A stretch of DNA of 64,000 nucleotides from contig CDMY01000225.1 in the NCBI GenBank assembly GCA_001179505.1, positions 1 through 64,000 of the forward strand, read 5' to 3'. Under the pieces are notes generated by a model, which saw only the letters and a list, made by a program, of their open reading frames with translations, made no database searches and had not been told where the DNA came from. The first letter of the stretch is position 1, and each line of letters starts with the position of its first letter. A program made the position numbers and the translations under genes. The stretch is from Vitrella brassicaformis (Eukaryota > Sar > Vitrellaceae). Below, one piece after another: positions 33,690 through 46,116 of this stretch.

Positions 33690-35005
33690 ATGGCCGGTGT
33701 TGATGCCCTCGACTGCGAGGTCTGTTATGCTCAGTTTGATGCCGTGGGCGACAAGACGCCCATGGTGCTGGGCAGATGTGGTGCGCGCAGAGGAATCGGT
33801 GGATGGATGGATGGATGAATAGATGGAACGCACTTCCTCTCTGATTGATGCATGTGGTGCGGTGCAGGGCACACGTTCTGTTGTCAGTGTGTGAGGACCA
33901 TTCAGCAGCGCCAGCCAGATCGAAGCGCACGGTGCCCCACGTGCCAGTAGGTGCGCAGCGGTGCCATGCATCGTTGTGGTCACATGTATCGCGATACATG
34001 TCGTGGTGCTCGTCGCGTTATGTCATGCAGGGTGATCACCACGGCCGCTAACGTCACCAAGAACTATTCCCTCACCAAGCTGCTGGACTCTCTGCAGAAG
34101 GAGCAAGCTGCCAAACGGATCGACGAGTAAGAGCGAGATGGACCGACTTGGCGGCGTGGCCATTCATTGCTTCTGCTCTGCTTGTGTGCAGCCTGCGGGG
34201 CCGGGTGGGTGACCTGAGGGTCGGCAAGGCAACACTGCTGCCGTCGCTGTTCACGCCACTGGTGCGCACACACGACACGCTGTCACACCTACACATGGGT
34301 CGGTCTCTGGTGTGCAGGTGCGTGTGCCTGCGGGTAGTTCGCTCAGCGTGTGGGAATACTACGACCTGCTGGGCGTCATAGGCGGCAACACGCAGGTCAC
34401 GCGATTGCTGTACAGGTATGCACACACACACACAACACAACAGTGCATTCCAAGCCCAAGCAGCACTCTCTCTTTCTCTGTGGATTAGAGCGTCTGTTCA
34501 CGGCACCACGTACGACGACTTGCTGCGGTGTCTGGGCGACAAGACCGGCCTGGCGTTCATCATCCGCAAGCCACCCTACAAGTTCGGCGCCTTCATCAGT
34601 GGCGGCATCCAGCTGCCAGACGGACCGACCGACCGCCACAACTACGACTGTGACGTTTGGTATTTCTCCCTGGCCGGGCACTTCGACAAGCCGATGAAGA
34701 TAGACATCCCACGAGGCTCCCAGTTCGTTCAGGTGGCGGGGAGGGAGGCGAGTACGCCTGGGGGTGCACGTGTGTGGGTCGGTGGGCAGTTGCATTTGGG
34801 CCTCGGTGATAGCATTGGCTGTGGCCCGCCGGCGGCCGACATCCGCTGCGGGCAACTCTTCATGGTCGGTTGGCTGCCTGCGGGCTACACGGGGGAGAGG
34901 AAGGCCTGGGCCCCCGGCCGGGGAGCCCCACAGGCAGCTCTGCTAGGTGGGAGATATTTCTTCCATGCCGATGAGGTAGAGGTGCTGCAGGTGGGTGGGG
35001 CGTGA
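33690..35005 (+). CDS. RING finger-TLDc fusion protein
   Basis: Six exons: 33690-33780, 33868-33946, about 34031-34127, about 34192-34261, about 34319-34416 and about 34487-35005, all with GT-AG ends and matching phases. The N terminus is a C3HC4 RING: CEVC, then CGHTFCCQC, then CPTC, expected to act as an E3 ubiquitin ligase domain. A helical linker follows (KNYSLTKLLDSLQKEQAAKR). The C-terminal half is a TLDc domain: YDDLLRCLGDKTGLAFIIR, FGAFISGGIQLPDG, DCDVWYFSLAGHF, and RYFFHADEVEVLQVGG at the end. TLDc domains are known from OXR1/NCOA7/TBC1D24-type proteins linked to oxidative stress and V-ATPase. The pairing of RING with TLDc is unusual. The RING half is a relative of the one at 59405. 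Confidence 0.88.
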
Positions 35006-35491
35006 GTGGGTGAGTGGGTGACAAAGGGGATGTGTCTATATATCTGAGGTGCCTGTCATCTATGTGAGTGTTCTGTTTTCTCTATCTATGTCTCCCATGG
35101 ACACCATGTACATACCTCATGGACACACGCCACTGACTTTTGGTGCAAGTGGTGGTCTGACGATTTGACCATGGACTCGCCGTCAGTTCCCACACTGACA
35201 AACCAGTCAAACACGAATGCACGGCCACTCCACGCACACAAGTACATGCGCCCCATCCATCCATCCATCCATCCAACAGCATCCATCCACTGCAGAAACA
35301 AACACGGTCGCGACACACGTGCACAAAAGGCAGGAGGGAGGGAAGGGGGGATAACCTCACGAAACACATGCAAGGGGGTCCTGAGAGAAGTTACAGAGAC
35401 CAGGACCTATGCGTGGATGGATGTTCAATTCGCACTCACCTGTCGGTATTGCGTGGCGCGGCTGTCTCTGTCCGTCCTGCCTGTGTATGTG
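35006..35491. other. Convergent spacer, nothing recognised
   Basis: Contains TATATAT near 35036 and a (CATC)n tract near 35255-35275. No exon with splice support. Confidence 0.6.
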
Positions 35492-36876
35492 TTAGGTGAT
35501 GTTGGTCTTGATGGCCTGCTTGAACTTCTGGAAATCCCGCCCTGTCGGTGTGGGGTATAGCGACGCACATCAACGATAATGCCATCCACCTTTTCTTTCT
35601 CATCCATGTCTGCTCACCGAGTACGTCGAGAAACTGGTTCAAGATGTCGTCCACCAACTTAGCATCGTCACGCGCCTCTCGCAACACCTACACACAGGGG
35701 TAAAGAAATGCACACAGGCTCCCTGCCCCCACCCCTCCCGCAATTGCACCATGGAACTCACCGGCAGGCAGAAGCCCCTGTCGATGAGCGTTTGTGCCGA
35801 GTACGCGCCCAGCCCGTTGGCCGTGAGGATGTGCTGCAGCTCACCCACAGGGCCCCCGCGGCCGCCTTGCGATGCACTCGAGGTGGCCCCGGACACACCC
35901 ACACCGCCCCCACGGCCACCAGCCCCACCACCACCAGGGGCAGGTGCGGCGGGCTTGTCCTGGTAGTAGTTGAGACGCTTCTCACGAGCCTGCAGACGGA
36001 GAGACGGACTGACAGATGATGTCGATTGGACAAGGGTGTATGTGTTCAGGTATTTTCCCACGTCCTGGTGGTCCTGCTTTGCCTTTGCCAGCCGTTTCTT
36101 CTTCAACTCATCCCTGCCGTGTACACAGACACACACACAGACACACACACACACATCCATCCATCCAGAGAGAAAGATGACCACGGAATGGCTGCGCGTG
36201 CTACTGCTGACCACTTCCTGTTGTCCTCAGCCCGTTTCTTCTTGAGTTCCGCCTTCTCCCTCTCGCGCTCGGCCTCCTCACGCTGGAGCCTCTCACGACA
36301 AGCGTCCTGCATCGCTGCACCCAACAAGGCACACACGAGAGAATGAATCGTGTGTACGCCGGCATCGCGTGTCACAGTGGCTGTCGTCTAACTGTATTCG
36401 CGGCCCTTGGCCACCGATGCCAGCAACGCTGCACAGATCCAAACAGCCGTGGATGAATAAACAGATGGGAGAGGCGGAGGGTGCGTGTGGGTGCACTACG
36501 TTGGTCCTGCTGCTTTGCCACAGCCGCAGCAGCGGCAGTGCCCGTCGCCTTTCCGCCACCCAACCTGACAACAAAACAAAAGGAGAAACGTCGGCCGCTC
36601 TCCAGGGGCTTCTTATCCTCTGGTCTTTCCCTCCCCTTTGCCTACACCGGCCGTTTTGAGCTGTGGTATTGGTTCTTGTTGGCCCGCTTCAAGCCAGCAT
36701 GCCTATCCACATCGGGTGCCTGCACACAGACGGAGATCTCCCATGGCTGCCGTCCTCTTCAGGCCCTTCATGCCCACCTTCATGTAGAATCCTCCCTGGT
36801 TGACCATCGGCCCGTTCGGCTCGGCCTCCAGGGGCGGCTCGTCAGGAAACTCCTCCCTGTCGTAATCGTCACCCAT
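35492..36876 (-). CDS. Coiled-coil protein with helical C-terminal domain, divergent with IFT70
   Basis: About nine exons join with consistent phases. Start MGDDYDREEFPDEPPLEAEP at 36876. After a 61-base intron comes APDVDRHAGLKRANKNQYHS, then an Ala-rich exon (GGGKATGTAAAAAVAKQQDQ). A long charged helix (CRERLQREEAEREREKAELK, then DELKKKRLAKAKQDHQD) follows, then AREKRLNYYQDKPAAPAPGG. The C-terminal helical domain reads LQHILTANGLGAYSAQTLID then REARDDAKLVDDILNQFLDV, ending at the stop 35492. The C-terminal part has a SAM-like rhythm, tentative only. It shares a 143-base divergent spacer with the flagellar gene IFT70, so a ciliary role is plausible but inferred from position. No family recognised. 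Confidence 0.7.
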
Positions 36877-36926
36877 CGCTACCCACAAAATGCCCTTCCA
36901 AACGATTTACAATGAGTTCGATCCAA

Positions 36927-36950
36927 TACTAGGGTTTGTGGGGTTTGAGG
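36927..36950. promoter_or_regulatory. Telobox-like motif in the IFT70 divergent promoter
   Basis: TACTAGGGTTTGTGGGGTTT lies in the 143 bases between the starts at 36876 (-) and 37020 (+). TAGGGTTT is an exact plant-type telobox, followed by a second GGGGTTTGAGG half. Confidence 0.45.
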
Positions 36951-37019
36951 AAACGAACGCGAAGCCGAGTGAAGCCGAGCTGAGCGTCGCACATCTGGTT
37001 CACCGATATAGCTTCACTG

Positions 37020-40000
37020 ATGATCCCTCAGCCGGTGCGTCAGGTGCCCGAAGGCCAGTACACCGAGAAGATCTACGGCCTCATCCGGCAGCAAAAGTAC
37101 GATGACGTCATCAAGATCCTCTCGGCAGAGCTGCTCAACTTCCCCAACAGCCGGGCGGCCCTCTCGCTGCTGGCCTACTGCGCCTACCACAAGCAGGACT
37201 TCGACCTGGCGGCGCAGTACTACGCCCAGCTGTCGGGTTTGTTCCCTGAGGTCGACCAATACAGAATGTACCACGCACAGTCACTGCTCAAGGTGAGAAG
37301 AAATACAATCGAAGAAGGGCATTGTTTGTCCCCCCTCATGTGTGTTGTCTGTTGGGATGTAGGCTGGTTTGCATGACAACGCCTCGCAGGCGCTGATGGC
37401 GTTGGAGTCGCCTCAGCTGGGCCACCAGGTGCTCTACCTGCAGGCCGTCATCAAATACGAACAGGTCCGCAGACACACACAGACACACAGAGGTGAGTGC
37501 CCCAATGTCCGTGTGTGTATGTGTGTGTGCAGGAGGAGTTGGGTCTTGCCAAGAGTCTGGTGGACCACACAGCGGCCCAGTCTGAGGGCGAGAGCGACCC
37601 CGAGTTGACGGTGTTGGCTGCGGCCATCCTGTGGAAGGAAAAGAAATACGAAGAGGCACGCAAGATGTTCAGCGACGCTATGAACACACTCGGGTATCCA
37701 CATGAAGATGGATGGATCAACACATGAAGGGGGAGGGTGGGTGTTGTTCATGGCTGTTGTGGTCTGTGTGTGTGCAGGTACCAGCCCGAGTTGGCCTACA
37801 ACCTGGCTCTGTGTCACTATTCCATGAAGCAGTACGACCACGCCAGGAAGTTCTTAGCCGACATCATCGAAAGGGGTCAGTCAAACCACACACAAATCCA
37901 CACACATACATACTTATGCCCCTCTCTCTCTGTGTGTGTGTCTTGTGTATGTGTGTTGTGTGTGGCAGGTATTCGTCACCACCCCGAGTTGGAGGTCGGC
38001 CGCAACAGGGATGACGTGGAGGTCAGGTCGGTCGGCAACACCGCCGTCCTCAAAGAAACATGTGTGGTGAGCCGCTCAAGACACCATACCACCAGACGCA
38101 CAACATGCACACCACACACAATGTATGTGCATCAGATTGAGGCGCTCAACCTGACGGCGGCGATAGAGTTCCTGGCGGGCAGTGGCGACAAGGCGCGGGA
38201 GGCGCTGCTGGACATGCCGCCTAGGGCTGAGGATGGTCGGTCACCATTCACACCCACACACCCACACACACACACACACATGCATGCTGACACGTGTGGA
38301 CTTCTGTGTGTAGAGTTGGATCCCGTCAGTCTTCACAACCAGGCGTTGATGAACATGGACTCCAACCCCACAGGCGGGTTCAAGAAGCTCAACTTCCTCC
38401 TGCAGGTATCCGGCCACACACGCGGCAGACGCACACACCTGATCCATCCGTCCATTCTGGGTACGCACATGGCCTCCCCTGTGTGTGTGCAGAATCCCCC
38501 CTTCCCCCCAGAGACCTTTGTCAACCTCCTGCTGCTCTACTGCAAGTACGATGAACCAACACGAGATGATGCGGCGGGCAGCGGACTGGACAGACATGGC
38601 TGGTTGCATGTCTGTTGGTCAGGCATAGCTATTTCGACCTCGCTGCCGACATTCAAGTGAGCCACCAGATGAACGACAGCAGGAAATCATCACGCACACA
38701 TACACATCTCTCTCTAATTGTGACCTCTTTAGGCTGAGAATGCTCATTTGACGTTCAAGTGTCTGGAGCAGGACGACTTCGACTTCCTCGACACGCTCAT
38801 ACTCGTACGCAGCAGCCACCCACTCACCTTCCTGCGGCACGCCCGTGTGTGCGTGTGTCGCCCTCTCCAGGCCCAGACCGCCCCAGAGGATGCGTACCGT
38901 CGCTTTGATGAACTCGCCGCCAAACATGTCGAGAACCTTCGTAAGATCACCAAACTCCTCCAGGTCAGTCCGATCGGTCCAGGGTGTGCGTGTATTCGTT
39001 GCCCCATTTGTGTGCTGTTGGTTGTGTGTCGGTGGTGTCAGGATGCGCGTCGCAATCGCGACAGCAGTGCGGTGAAGCAGCAGCTGGCTGACTTTGAGAC
39101 GGCACTCAACAAATACATACCGGTGACAGACATGATGACACACACAGACACAGAGAGACGGTGTATGTGGCATACGCGTGTCTTCGTCAATCAGGTGCTG
39201 ATGGGTCAGGCCAAGATCTACTGGGACCTCGAGAACTACACTGCCGTCGAAAAGTACACACACACATACGCGCGCGCACACGCAGAGAGAGGCATTTGCC
39301 CCTCGCCACAGGCGCATTGTTTTGTGTGTTGTGTGTCAAATGCCTCCAATTCTTGGTAGGTTGTTTCGGCAGTCGGCAGAGTTTTGCAACGACAGCGAGA
39401 CCTGGAAACTCAATGTGGCGCACGTCTTCTTCATGCAGGTAGCTGCGCATATGCGCGCCGAGAGAAGCGGCCGGGCAGATGCATCATGATGTTCGTCTAT
39501 CTCCGTGTGTGTGTCAGGGTGACAAATACAAGGAGTGCATCCGCTACTACGAGCAGTTCGTCAAGAAACACGCCGGTGGGTGCAGTGACGCACTCAGACA
39601 CAGAAGGGGACCGAGGGACCACACAGGCATGTCTGTTGATTGGTGTGTGGTTCTGGTGCAGACAACCTGCTGAATGTGACGGCCATTGTGTTGGCCAATC
39701 TGTGTGTGGCGTACATCATGACATCGCAAAACGAGGAGGCAGAGGAACTCATGAGGTGAGGGTCCTGAACACCTGCCAGCCTGTCTACAGGAGTGCATCT
39801 GACCTGATGTATTGTGTGTCGTTCATATGTGTGTGTGAGTGACAGGCAGATAGAGAAGGAGGAGGAAAGGGTACAGCTGCAGGTGAACCGAGCAAAGCAG
39901 CTGCCTGACAGGCTACACATTGTGTCGTGCTGTGTGTGCAGGACCCGAGCAGGCAGGTGTACCACCTGTGCATCATCAACCTGGTGATCGGGACCCTCTA

Positions 40001-40615
40001 CTGCGCCAAGGGCAACTATGAGTTCGGCATCTCGCGCATCATCAAGTCGCTGGAGCCCTACAACAAGAAACTAGGCGTTGACACATGGTCACCACCCAAC
40101 GGAGCCAGGCAACACGAACACACCTGTCGATGAGATGTGCTATATGCGTCCATCCTTGTGGTGTCTCTGTGTGTCATCTTGTGTCAGGTACTATGCGAAG
40201 CGGTGCTTCCTGGCTCTCCTCGAGACTCTGGCCAAACACATGATCATGCTCAGGGTGGCAAGATGGACACACACTCGTACCGCATCGCCACAGTGTGGCT
40301 ATATGTATTGTCTCGTTGGTCGTCAGGATCAGAGTTTCCACGACATCCTGACCTTCCTGGACGCCGCCGACCAGCACGGCGCCGACATACTCACCACCAT
40401 CAAACCATCCGACGCCGCGGTGAGTGAGATTCTGCACCCACATAGTGGCGATAACTTCAATGCGATGACATCGAGGGCGTGTCTGTCTGTCTGTCTGGGT
40501 GGGTGGGTGGGTGTCTGTCTGTCTGATGGCTCAGGAGGGCGGCCTGCGTCGCGTGCCGACGGTGTCATATGAGGCGAGGCGGCTCAAGCAACTCGTGCTC
40601 AAGCTGCGTGACTGA
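37020..40615 (+). CDS. IFT70: Intraflagellar transport protein 70 (TTC30 homolog)
   Basis: Clear TTC30/IFT70/DYF-1 homolog, a TPR subunit of the IFT-B complex that carries cargo in cilia and flagella. Twenty-one exons join with exact phases: 37020-37292, 37363-37464, 37533-37693, 37778-37875, 37969-38066, 38137-38235, 38314-38405, 38493-38545, 38629-38656, 38733-38804, 38871-38963, 39042-39122, 39195-39253, 39360-39438, 39518-39575, 39662-39755, 39846-39882, 39942-40087, 40188-40254, 40327-40419 and 40535-40615. The N terminus (EGQYTEKIYGLIRQQKYDDV) and the SRAALSLLAYCAYHKQDF motif match the family closely, and TPR units run through to KLRD at the C terminus. Length about 620-630 residues, near the usual size. 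The start follows a short leader; an upstream ATG at 36891 is in another frame. Confidence 0.95.
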
Positions 40616-40916
40616 CTGGCCTGACGATCGACCGTTGCATATCCTTCCACTCGTCCGCATCTAATGGCCCGCACTGTTGTACTGTATATACATTGATTCA
40701 TTCGTGTGTATATATACAATGTATATGCCGGTGAATGGTTGATGTCTCTCTACCGCGTGATGTGCTCGAGTCACACACAGCCACAGACAGGGGGCGGCAA
40801 TTGGGCTGGGCGTCTCGCGCCAGGACGGGCGAGCAGGAAGATGTGGGGTCTGTTGCCTACGTGGGGCCCTGACGACTCGCCCTGACGACTTTTTTTTTAT
40901 CGCGAGCTCTGGGGGC
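40616..40916. other. Same-strand spacer, nothing recognised
   Basis: Contains TATATA near 40684-40727, which could belong to the IFT70 3' end, and a T9 run at about 40889-40897 just upstream of the next gene. Confidence 0.6.
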
Positions 40917-43900
40917 TTGGAGGGCGGAGACTCGGCGTCTCTGAGACTGAGCGGTGCGGCGAAGATGCTGGGCTTCCTCCACGGCCAGCGCACCCCACGT
41001 CTGCAGGGCCAGGAGGGCGACAGGGTGAGAGACGGCCATAGACGCCCCAGTGGTGTGGATGAGGCGTGCTACATCCAGCTGCCGAGAGTCGACGAGGGCG
41101 ACGCTGCCGCACAGCAGGCCATCCACCACACACAGATGGGCCATCCCAAGGTCACCCTGCAATGCCCTTGTGCATCTCTGTGTGTGTGGCCATCGGCCTG
41201 TGATGTCTGTGTCCCTCCCTCCCTCAATGCATTGCAGATGTCAGCGTCGGCCTCGAGTGAGCACATTCCTCTGCTGCAGGACGATGGCCAAGGGCTGATG
41301 GAGCCCCAGCTGCCCGACGTCACCGATGACATCACCAAGGCACCGAGACGCTTTGAGCAGGTGTGATGCTGACAGCGACACGAGCACACACGCTGAGAGG
41401 TCTCTTGGACGTCTGTGTGTCATCTGCAGGTCTCCCTGGTGGGTGCCCCGGCCGCCGACGATTGGGAACCGACTCAGTCGCTGAGATGGAGCATCAGGGA
41501 TGCCATCGATGCATCAGATGCGGAGGGTGTGCGGAAGGCCCTCGACGGTCTGTCCCCAGAACAAACCGAGAAAGTGCTGACGACTGGAGAGTGGATTTGG
41601 GGGTCTGCCATCCACCACGCCGCACGTATGCATCGTCGCATCAATGGATACACATGATGAAGCCACGTGGCCCCTGTGTGTGCTTCTCAGGGAAGTGTTC
41701 TGACGTGAAGGTGTTTGAGGTGCTGCTGGACAACCGATGCCACCTGCTCAACCTGAAGGATGAGGTATCCCGCTCGACAATTACACTCATTTTGCCCATC
41801 AGGCGACCGATGTCTTCACTGCTGCCTTCATATGCTGTGTCTGTAGAGTGGCCGGACGCCTCTTCACGTGGCAGCAGAGAAAGGGTCAGTTGGTGTTGTG
41901 GAGAAGTTTGTCGAGCTTGGCGGAAAGGGACTGCTGGAAGCTCCTGGCAACGTAAGGACGAGGGAATCTCGACTGGTGCATTTAACATTATGTGTCTTCT
42001 TCATTTTGTGTCTGTAGCTTGATAGAACGCCTCTCCATTTGGCAGCAGGTCAGTCACTCCTGCAAATGACAACCACAAGTAAAGAAGTCTTCAACGTGTG
42101 TCTTTGTGCTCCTCTGCAGAAAAGGGCCATGTCGATGTGGTGGAGTGGATGTTGAGGGTGGACCCACAGCTCTTGAAGATCAAAAATGACGTAGGCTGCA
42201 CTTATCGAGCCTCATGCCGGAACTGTCCCTCCTCGTCACTCTGACAGTATGGAGAGACGCCTCTCGATGATGCCCTCGACAGAAAGCACCCGAAAGTCGT
42301 CGTTGCCATGTTTACCGTGGCTGGAGATGTGGTCATGGAGCTGCTCGAGACAAACAACGACAGTCTCAACAAGATGTTGCAGCCAGAGATCTTTCCCACA
42401 GTGCTTCCCTTTGTCAAACGCGGCATTGCGGAGCGCCTTCGAGAATCCGATTCGCTGGGCCTTGACGGTCTCAGGTGGTGCTCTACATTCCGCAAATTGA
42501 CCAAGTCTCGGCAGAATGACTCCCTCACAGAGTGAGATTGACCAGATAAGAAGGAAACGCAAATATGCCCCCTCATTCCCCTGTCTATGCGTGCAGTGAT
42601 TTTGAGAAGACAGCGGGCTGGGCGGAGGTAAACAATCCAAAAAACACGTAACGTCCTCAGCTGAGGCTCAGCATTTGATTATCCAATGTCTCAGGCGCTC
42701 ACAGCCAATTTCTGTAGCGACACCATGTCACTGGACTTTGGACAGTCACTTGCAGGCAAAGAAAAGGAGTGGTTTACGCTGCTCGAGTCTGCGGAACCCC
42801 TGACTGTCGTCACTCAAGGTGAACCTCGCAAGATGTTCCCCCCTCTCTGTCTTGTCAGTCCGTTGAGGTCTCCACCTTTCTCCTGTTGCCAATGATTGTG
42901 ACAGCCAACTGCATCTCTCTTGTCGAAAAGCATTGGCAACCATCGTCGAAGAAAACAGTTTGCGTCACAAACATTGCGCCCTGTGATGTCTTCATGGCCC
43001 GCGTGCTGTCAATGCTCCTGATGTAAGACTTACAATGTAGCATGCTGGCAGGCAGAGAGGAACATCTACATTGGAGAGAGACACATGCACTTCTATCTGT
43101 TGCAGGGTGGCCTTTGTGCTGCTGCACATCGAGTCGATCAAGGGAGACAGCGGCATGATGATGGCGGGGGTGTGGCCGGCGGTGTGGCTGTGGGGCACAG
43201 TGCTGACCGGGGGTGGCTTCATACTTCTGGAGGTCTTCCAAGTAAGACAGACGAGACGAGACATGACTTTGATCCTCCTCTGTGTGTGTGCAGGGCATCC
43301 GTTTGAAGGCAGCGTACTGGGAAGACTCCTGGTACACGTCAGGCGAGCAGAGCCAACCGTTTGGCGACTTGATTCGTGTGCTGTCGGTGTGTGCGCGTGC
43401 ATGAATTAAGGAATGCCATCGACTGTGCTGCGGCGCTTTCGATCGCTGCCTTCATTGCCATCCACTTCATCGGCTGGTCCTTGGAAGCAGAGGTCGGCTC
43501 GGGCGTAGTCGTCGCGCTCCTCTTTGCGCTGCGTCTCCTGCAAACTGCCACCCTGCACCCAACCGTCGGACCACTCATACTGTCAGTGAGGAGAACCACA
43601 CATACACACAGAGAGAGAGAGAGAGAGAGAGAGGGCTGTAATGTCTCTCATGCTGTGTGTGATGTGTGTGTGTCAGGCCTGTGGTGAGGATGTTTTCGGA
43701 CATCAGCATGTTTCTGTGTCTCTACGTCTACATCCTGCTGGTCTTCGCGGTCGTCTTCACCCTCCTCTCGTCCGACGAAGACCACCAGTACTTCGGCTCC
43801 TTAGCCAAAGCCATGCTCACACTGTACTCGATGACACCGACACACAGACAGAGAGCGCCAGTCGTCATGCTGTTGGTTGGCTCCATTAGTTTCTACGGTG

Positions 43901-45207
43901 GTCTTGGCGACTTCAGCGACCCATTGAACAACGCCATCGAGAGCCACGACACGCTGGGGGCCGTCCTGCTGTTCACATACGTCATCCTCTCGTCCATCAT
44001 ACTCGTACGTCGGCACCACTCAGGCACTCAGCAACACACAATGGATGGTCCTTGTCTTACCTTTCTTGTCTCTCTCTCTTCTGCCCGCGTACATCGATAG
44101 CTCAACTTGCTCATCGCCATCATGGTGAGATCGACAGAGAAGGAATCGTGGCACATAATCAATCTATGTGTATGTATGTATCCGTCAGGCGTCGACGTTT
44201 GCGGCCATCGAGGAGAAGCAAACCGCCCAGTACCAGTGAGACAACCAACTAGACAGCCGACAAGCGAGGCACATAGAAGAGAGGCACATATAGGGCCTCT
44301 CTTTTTCTCCCTTTGTGATGAGTGCAGGCTGCTGCGCATTCGCGTGTTGAATGAGTACCTGACAATGCCGCACCACGAGCGCCTGCCCCCGCCATTCAAC
44401 CTCATCGGTCGGTGAGACAAGACACATGAACTGTAGCCATCCATCACATGTCTGTGTCTGTGAAGGTGTGGTTGTGTCGGAGCCTTTGCGATATGTCGCA
44501 TCCTTCATAAGCGGACGCCAGTCGGCACTCTGCCGCATTGCCTTCTGGTCGATGGAGGCCCTGTACTCCCCAATCGATGTGCTCCTTGTTGCTGTCGCCT
44601 TCACACCCCTGGCCATCTTTAAAGGGCTGGAGTTGGTCTCACGAGCGATACGGGTGGGGAACTCTTGTGGGGCACTGTGCGCATCCCTTCTCATTCCCCT
44701 CGTCATTCTCCTGACGCCCCTTTTTCTTCTGTACCAATACGCCCAGCAAGTGAGGGTCAAAAAGCACACGAGATGAGACAATCAATGACCTCGTCTCGTT
44801 TCTCTGGAATCTTCGAGGGGACCCCTTCTTCACGTCTGACGCCACCGAAAGTGACAGTTCGGAGACGGCTGATAAGAGGCGTGAAGCACGGGACGCATTC
44901 AAGGACAGCATCGACAAGTGGATCGAGGCAGCGGATCATCACGACTCGAGCGTCCCTGACGTCATGACAGGTGAGACACACAGGCAATCACAGCCATAGG
45001 AAGGGGTCTGTGCCTGTCTGTGTACTGCAGCCCTCAGGCACTTCAAAGCGTACGTCCAAGATGAGATTCACTCCGGTGATAAAAATCATCTGTCTCATTT
45101 CACTCAGGAACTCTTTCTCTCTCTCGTCTTCGAATGTCCCAGTTGTGCAGCAGATGGACAAGCGACTGACGGAACTGGAGGCGTACATCAAGGCCAAGAT
45201 CAAATAG
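40917..45207 (+). CDS. Ankyrin-repeat TRP-like cation channel
   Basis: Start tentative: 40917 or 40965 in one open frame, or 41238 (MSASASSEHIPLLQDDG). N-terminal ankyrin repeats in separate exons: IHHAA..KVFEVLLDN, SGRTPLHVAAEKG, LDRTPLHLAAEKGHVDVVEW and YGETPLDDALDRKHPKVVVA (41600-42330). A six-segment membrane domain follows: VWLWGTVLTGGGFILLE, IDCAAALSIAAFIAIHFI, VVVALLFALRLLQ, MFLCLYVYILLVFAVVF, a pore region after SLAKAMLTLYSM, and the last segment TYVILSSIILLNLLIAIM (43960-44130). The LLNLLIAIM end of the last helix is typical of TRP channels. Two more hydrophobic stretches lie at 44560-44740, then an acidic tail and a C-terminal coiled coil QQMDKRLTELEAYIKAKIK. Likely a plasma or flagellar membrane Ca2+-permeable channel (inferred). 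Confidence 0.82.
43606..43633. repeat. (GA)n microsatellite in an intron
   Basis: An uninterrupted GAGA run within an intron of the channel gene. Confidence 0.95.
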
Positions 45208-46116
45208 CTGGCGTGGGACAGCGACTGGCTGCACGGCCTCTAGATGAAGAACATACACCAAATGTGATGAATGGCCTCTGCGGACACCAATTGCCGACGT
45301 GCCTGAATCTGTGTGACGCCCTTTCACCCTTCCAAACTTATACCTGGTCACAGAGTGTCGAGCTGCCGAAGTCGATTTTTCACGTAGTGCAACCAGTTTG
45401 CCAGGGACACATAGAGACATACACTGAAGGTTTGAATCGAGGGATGTGTGCTGAATGTGTGTGGTCCACGGTGCACGGTCCAAATCCACAATCCATGGAC
45501 ACATACACACATACACACACATACGGCCATGCATATCACACATGCATCAACACAGACAGGCTAGCTCGGCTCTCAGGTGGCACGGCGTAGGCAAGAGCCT
45601 GATCATGACTGACTGAAGTGGCTGGCTGGCTGACTGTCATCATCATTCACGGGCAGGCAGTGGGGCTTGACAAATGTCGCCGCCCCAAGCAGGCGGGCAG
45701 GCAGGGAGAGCGACGGGTGGACCCATATGCAGGCAGGCAGTAGCAGGCAGACAATACAAAAGCTAAGTGCAGCACCAGCTGGCTGGCCTCGTGGGCTCAC
45801 CTCTCGTGTGAGGACGTCCACAATAACTGACACGCGTGCATGGCACGTGCACCGGAAGTTCTACTGAACCGAATATCTGCAATTGAACAGATGTGCACAG
45901 CACAATTCAGCGTGTGGGCGATTCATTCGACCCTTCGTCTTCCATTTTGCGAGCTCCGATGTCGCCCGCCTCTCTCTTCTCTATCGAAGGACTTTCTGAC
46001 GTCCAGCACGTCATAGCAGCAGCTGCCGCACCTCTCCTGACCGTCCACTATTCGAGATCTCTACTCACCTCTCTTTGCCCTTGCCATCCTGCTCTCGTGT
46101 GCCCTTCGCCTTCACA
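45208..46116. other. Intergenic, nothing recognised
   Basis: Contains CA/TA tracts near 45500-45530 and GGCAGGCA runs near 45650-45750. The open frame from 45893 overlaps the next gene in another frame and is not supported. Confidence 0.6.
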
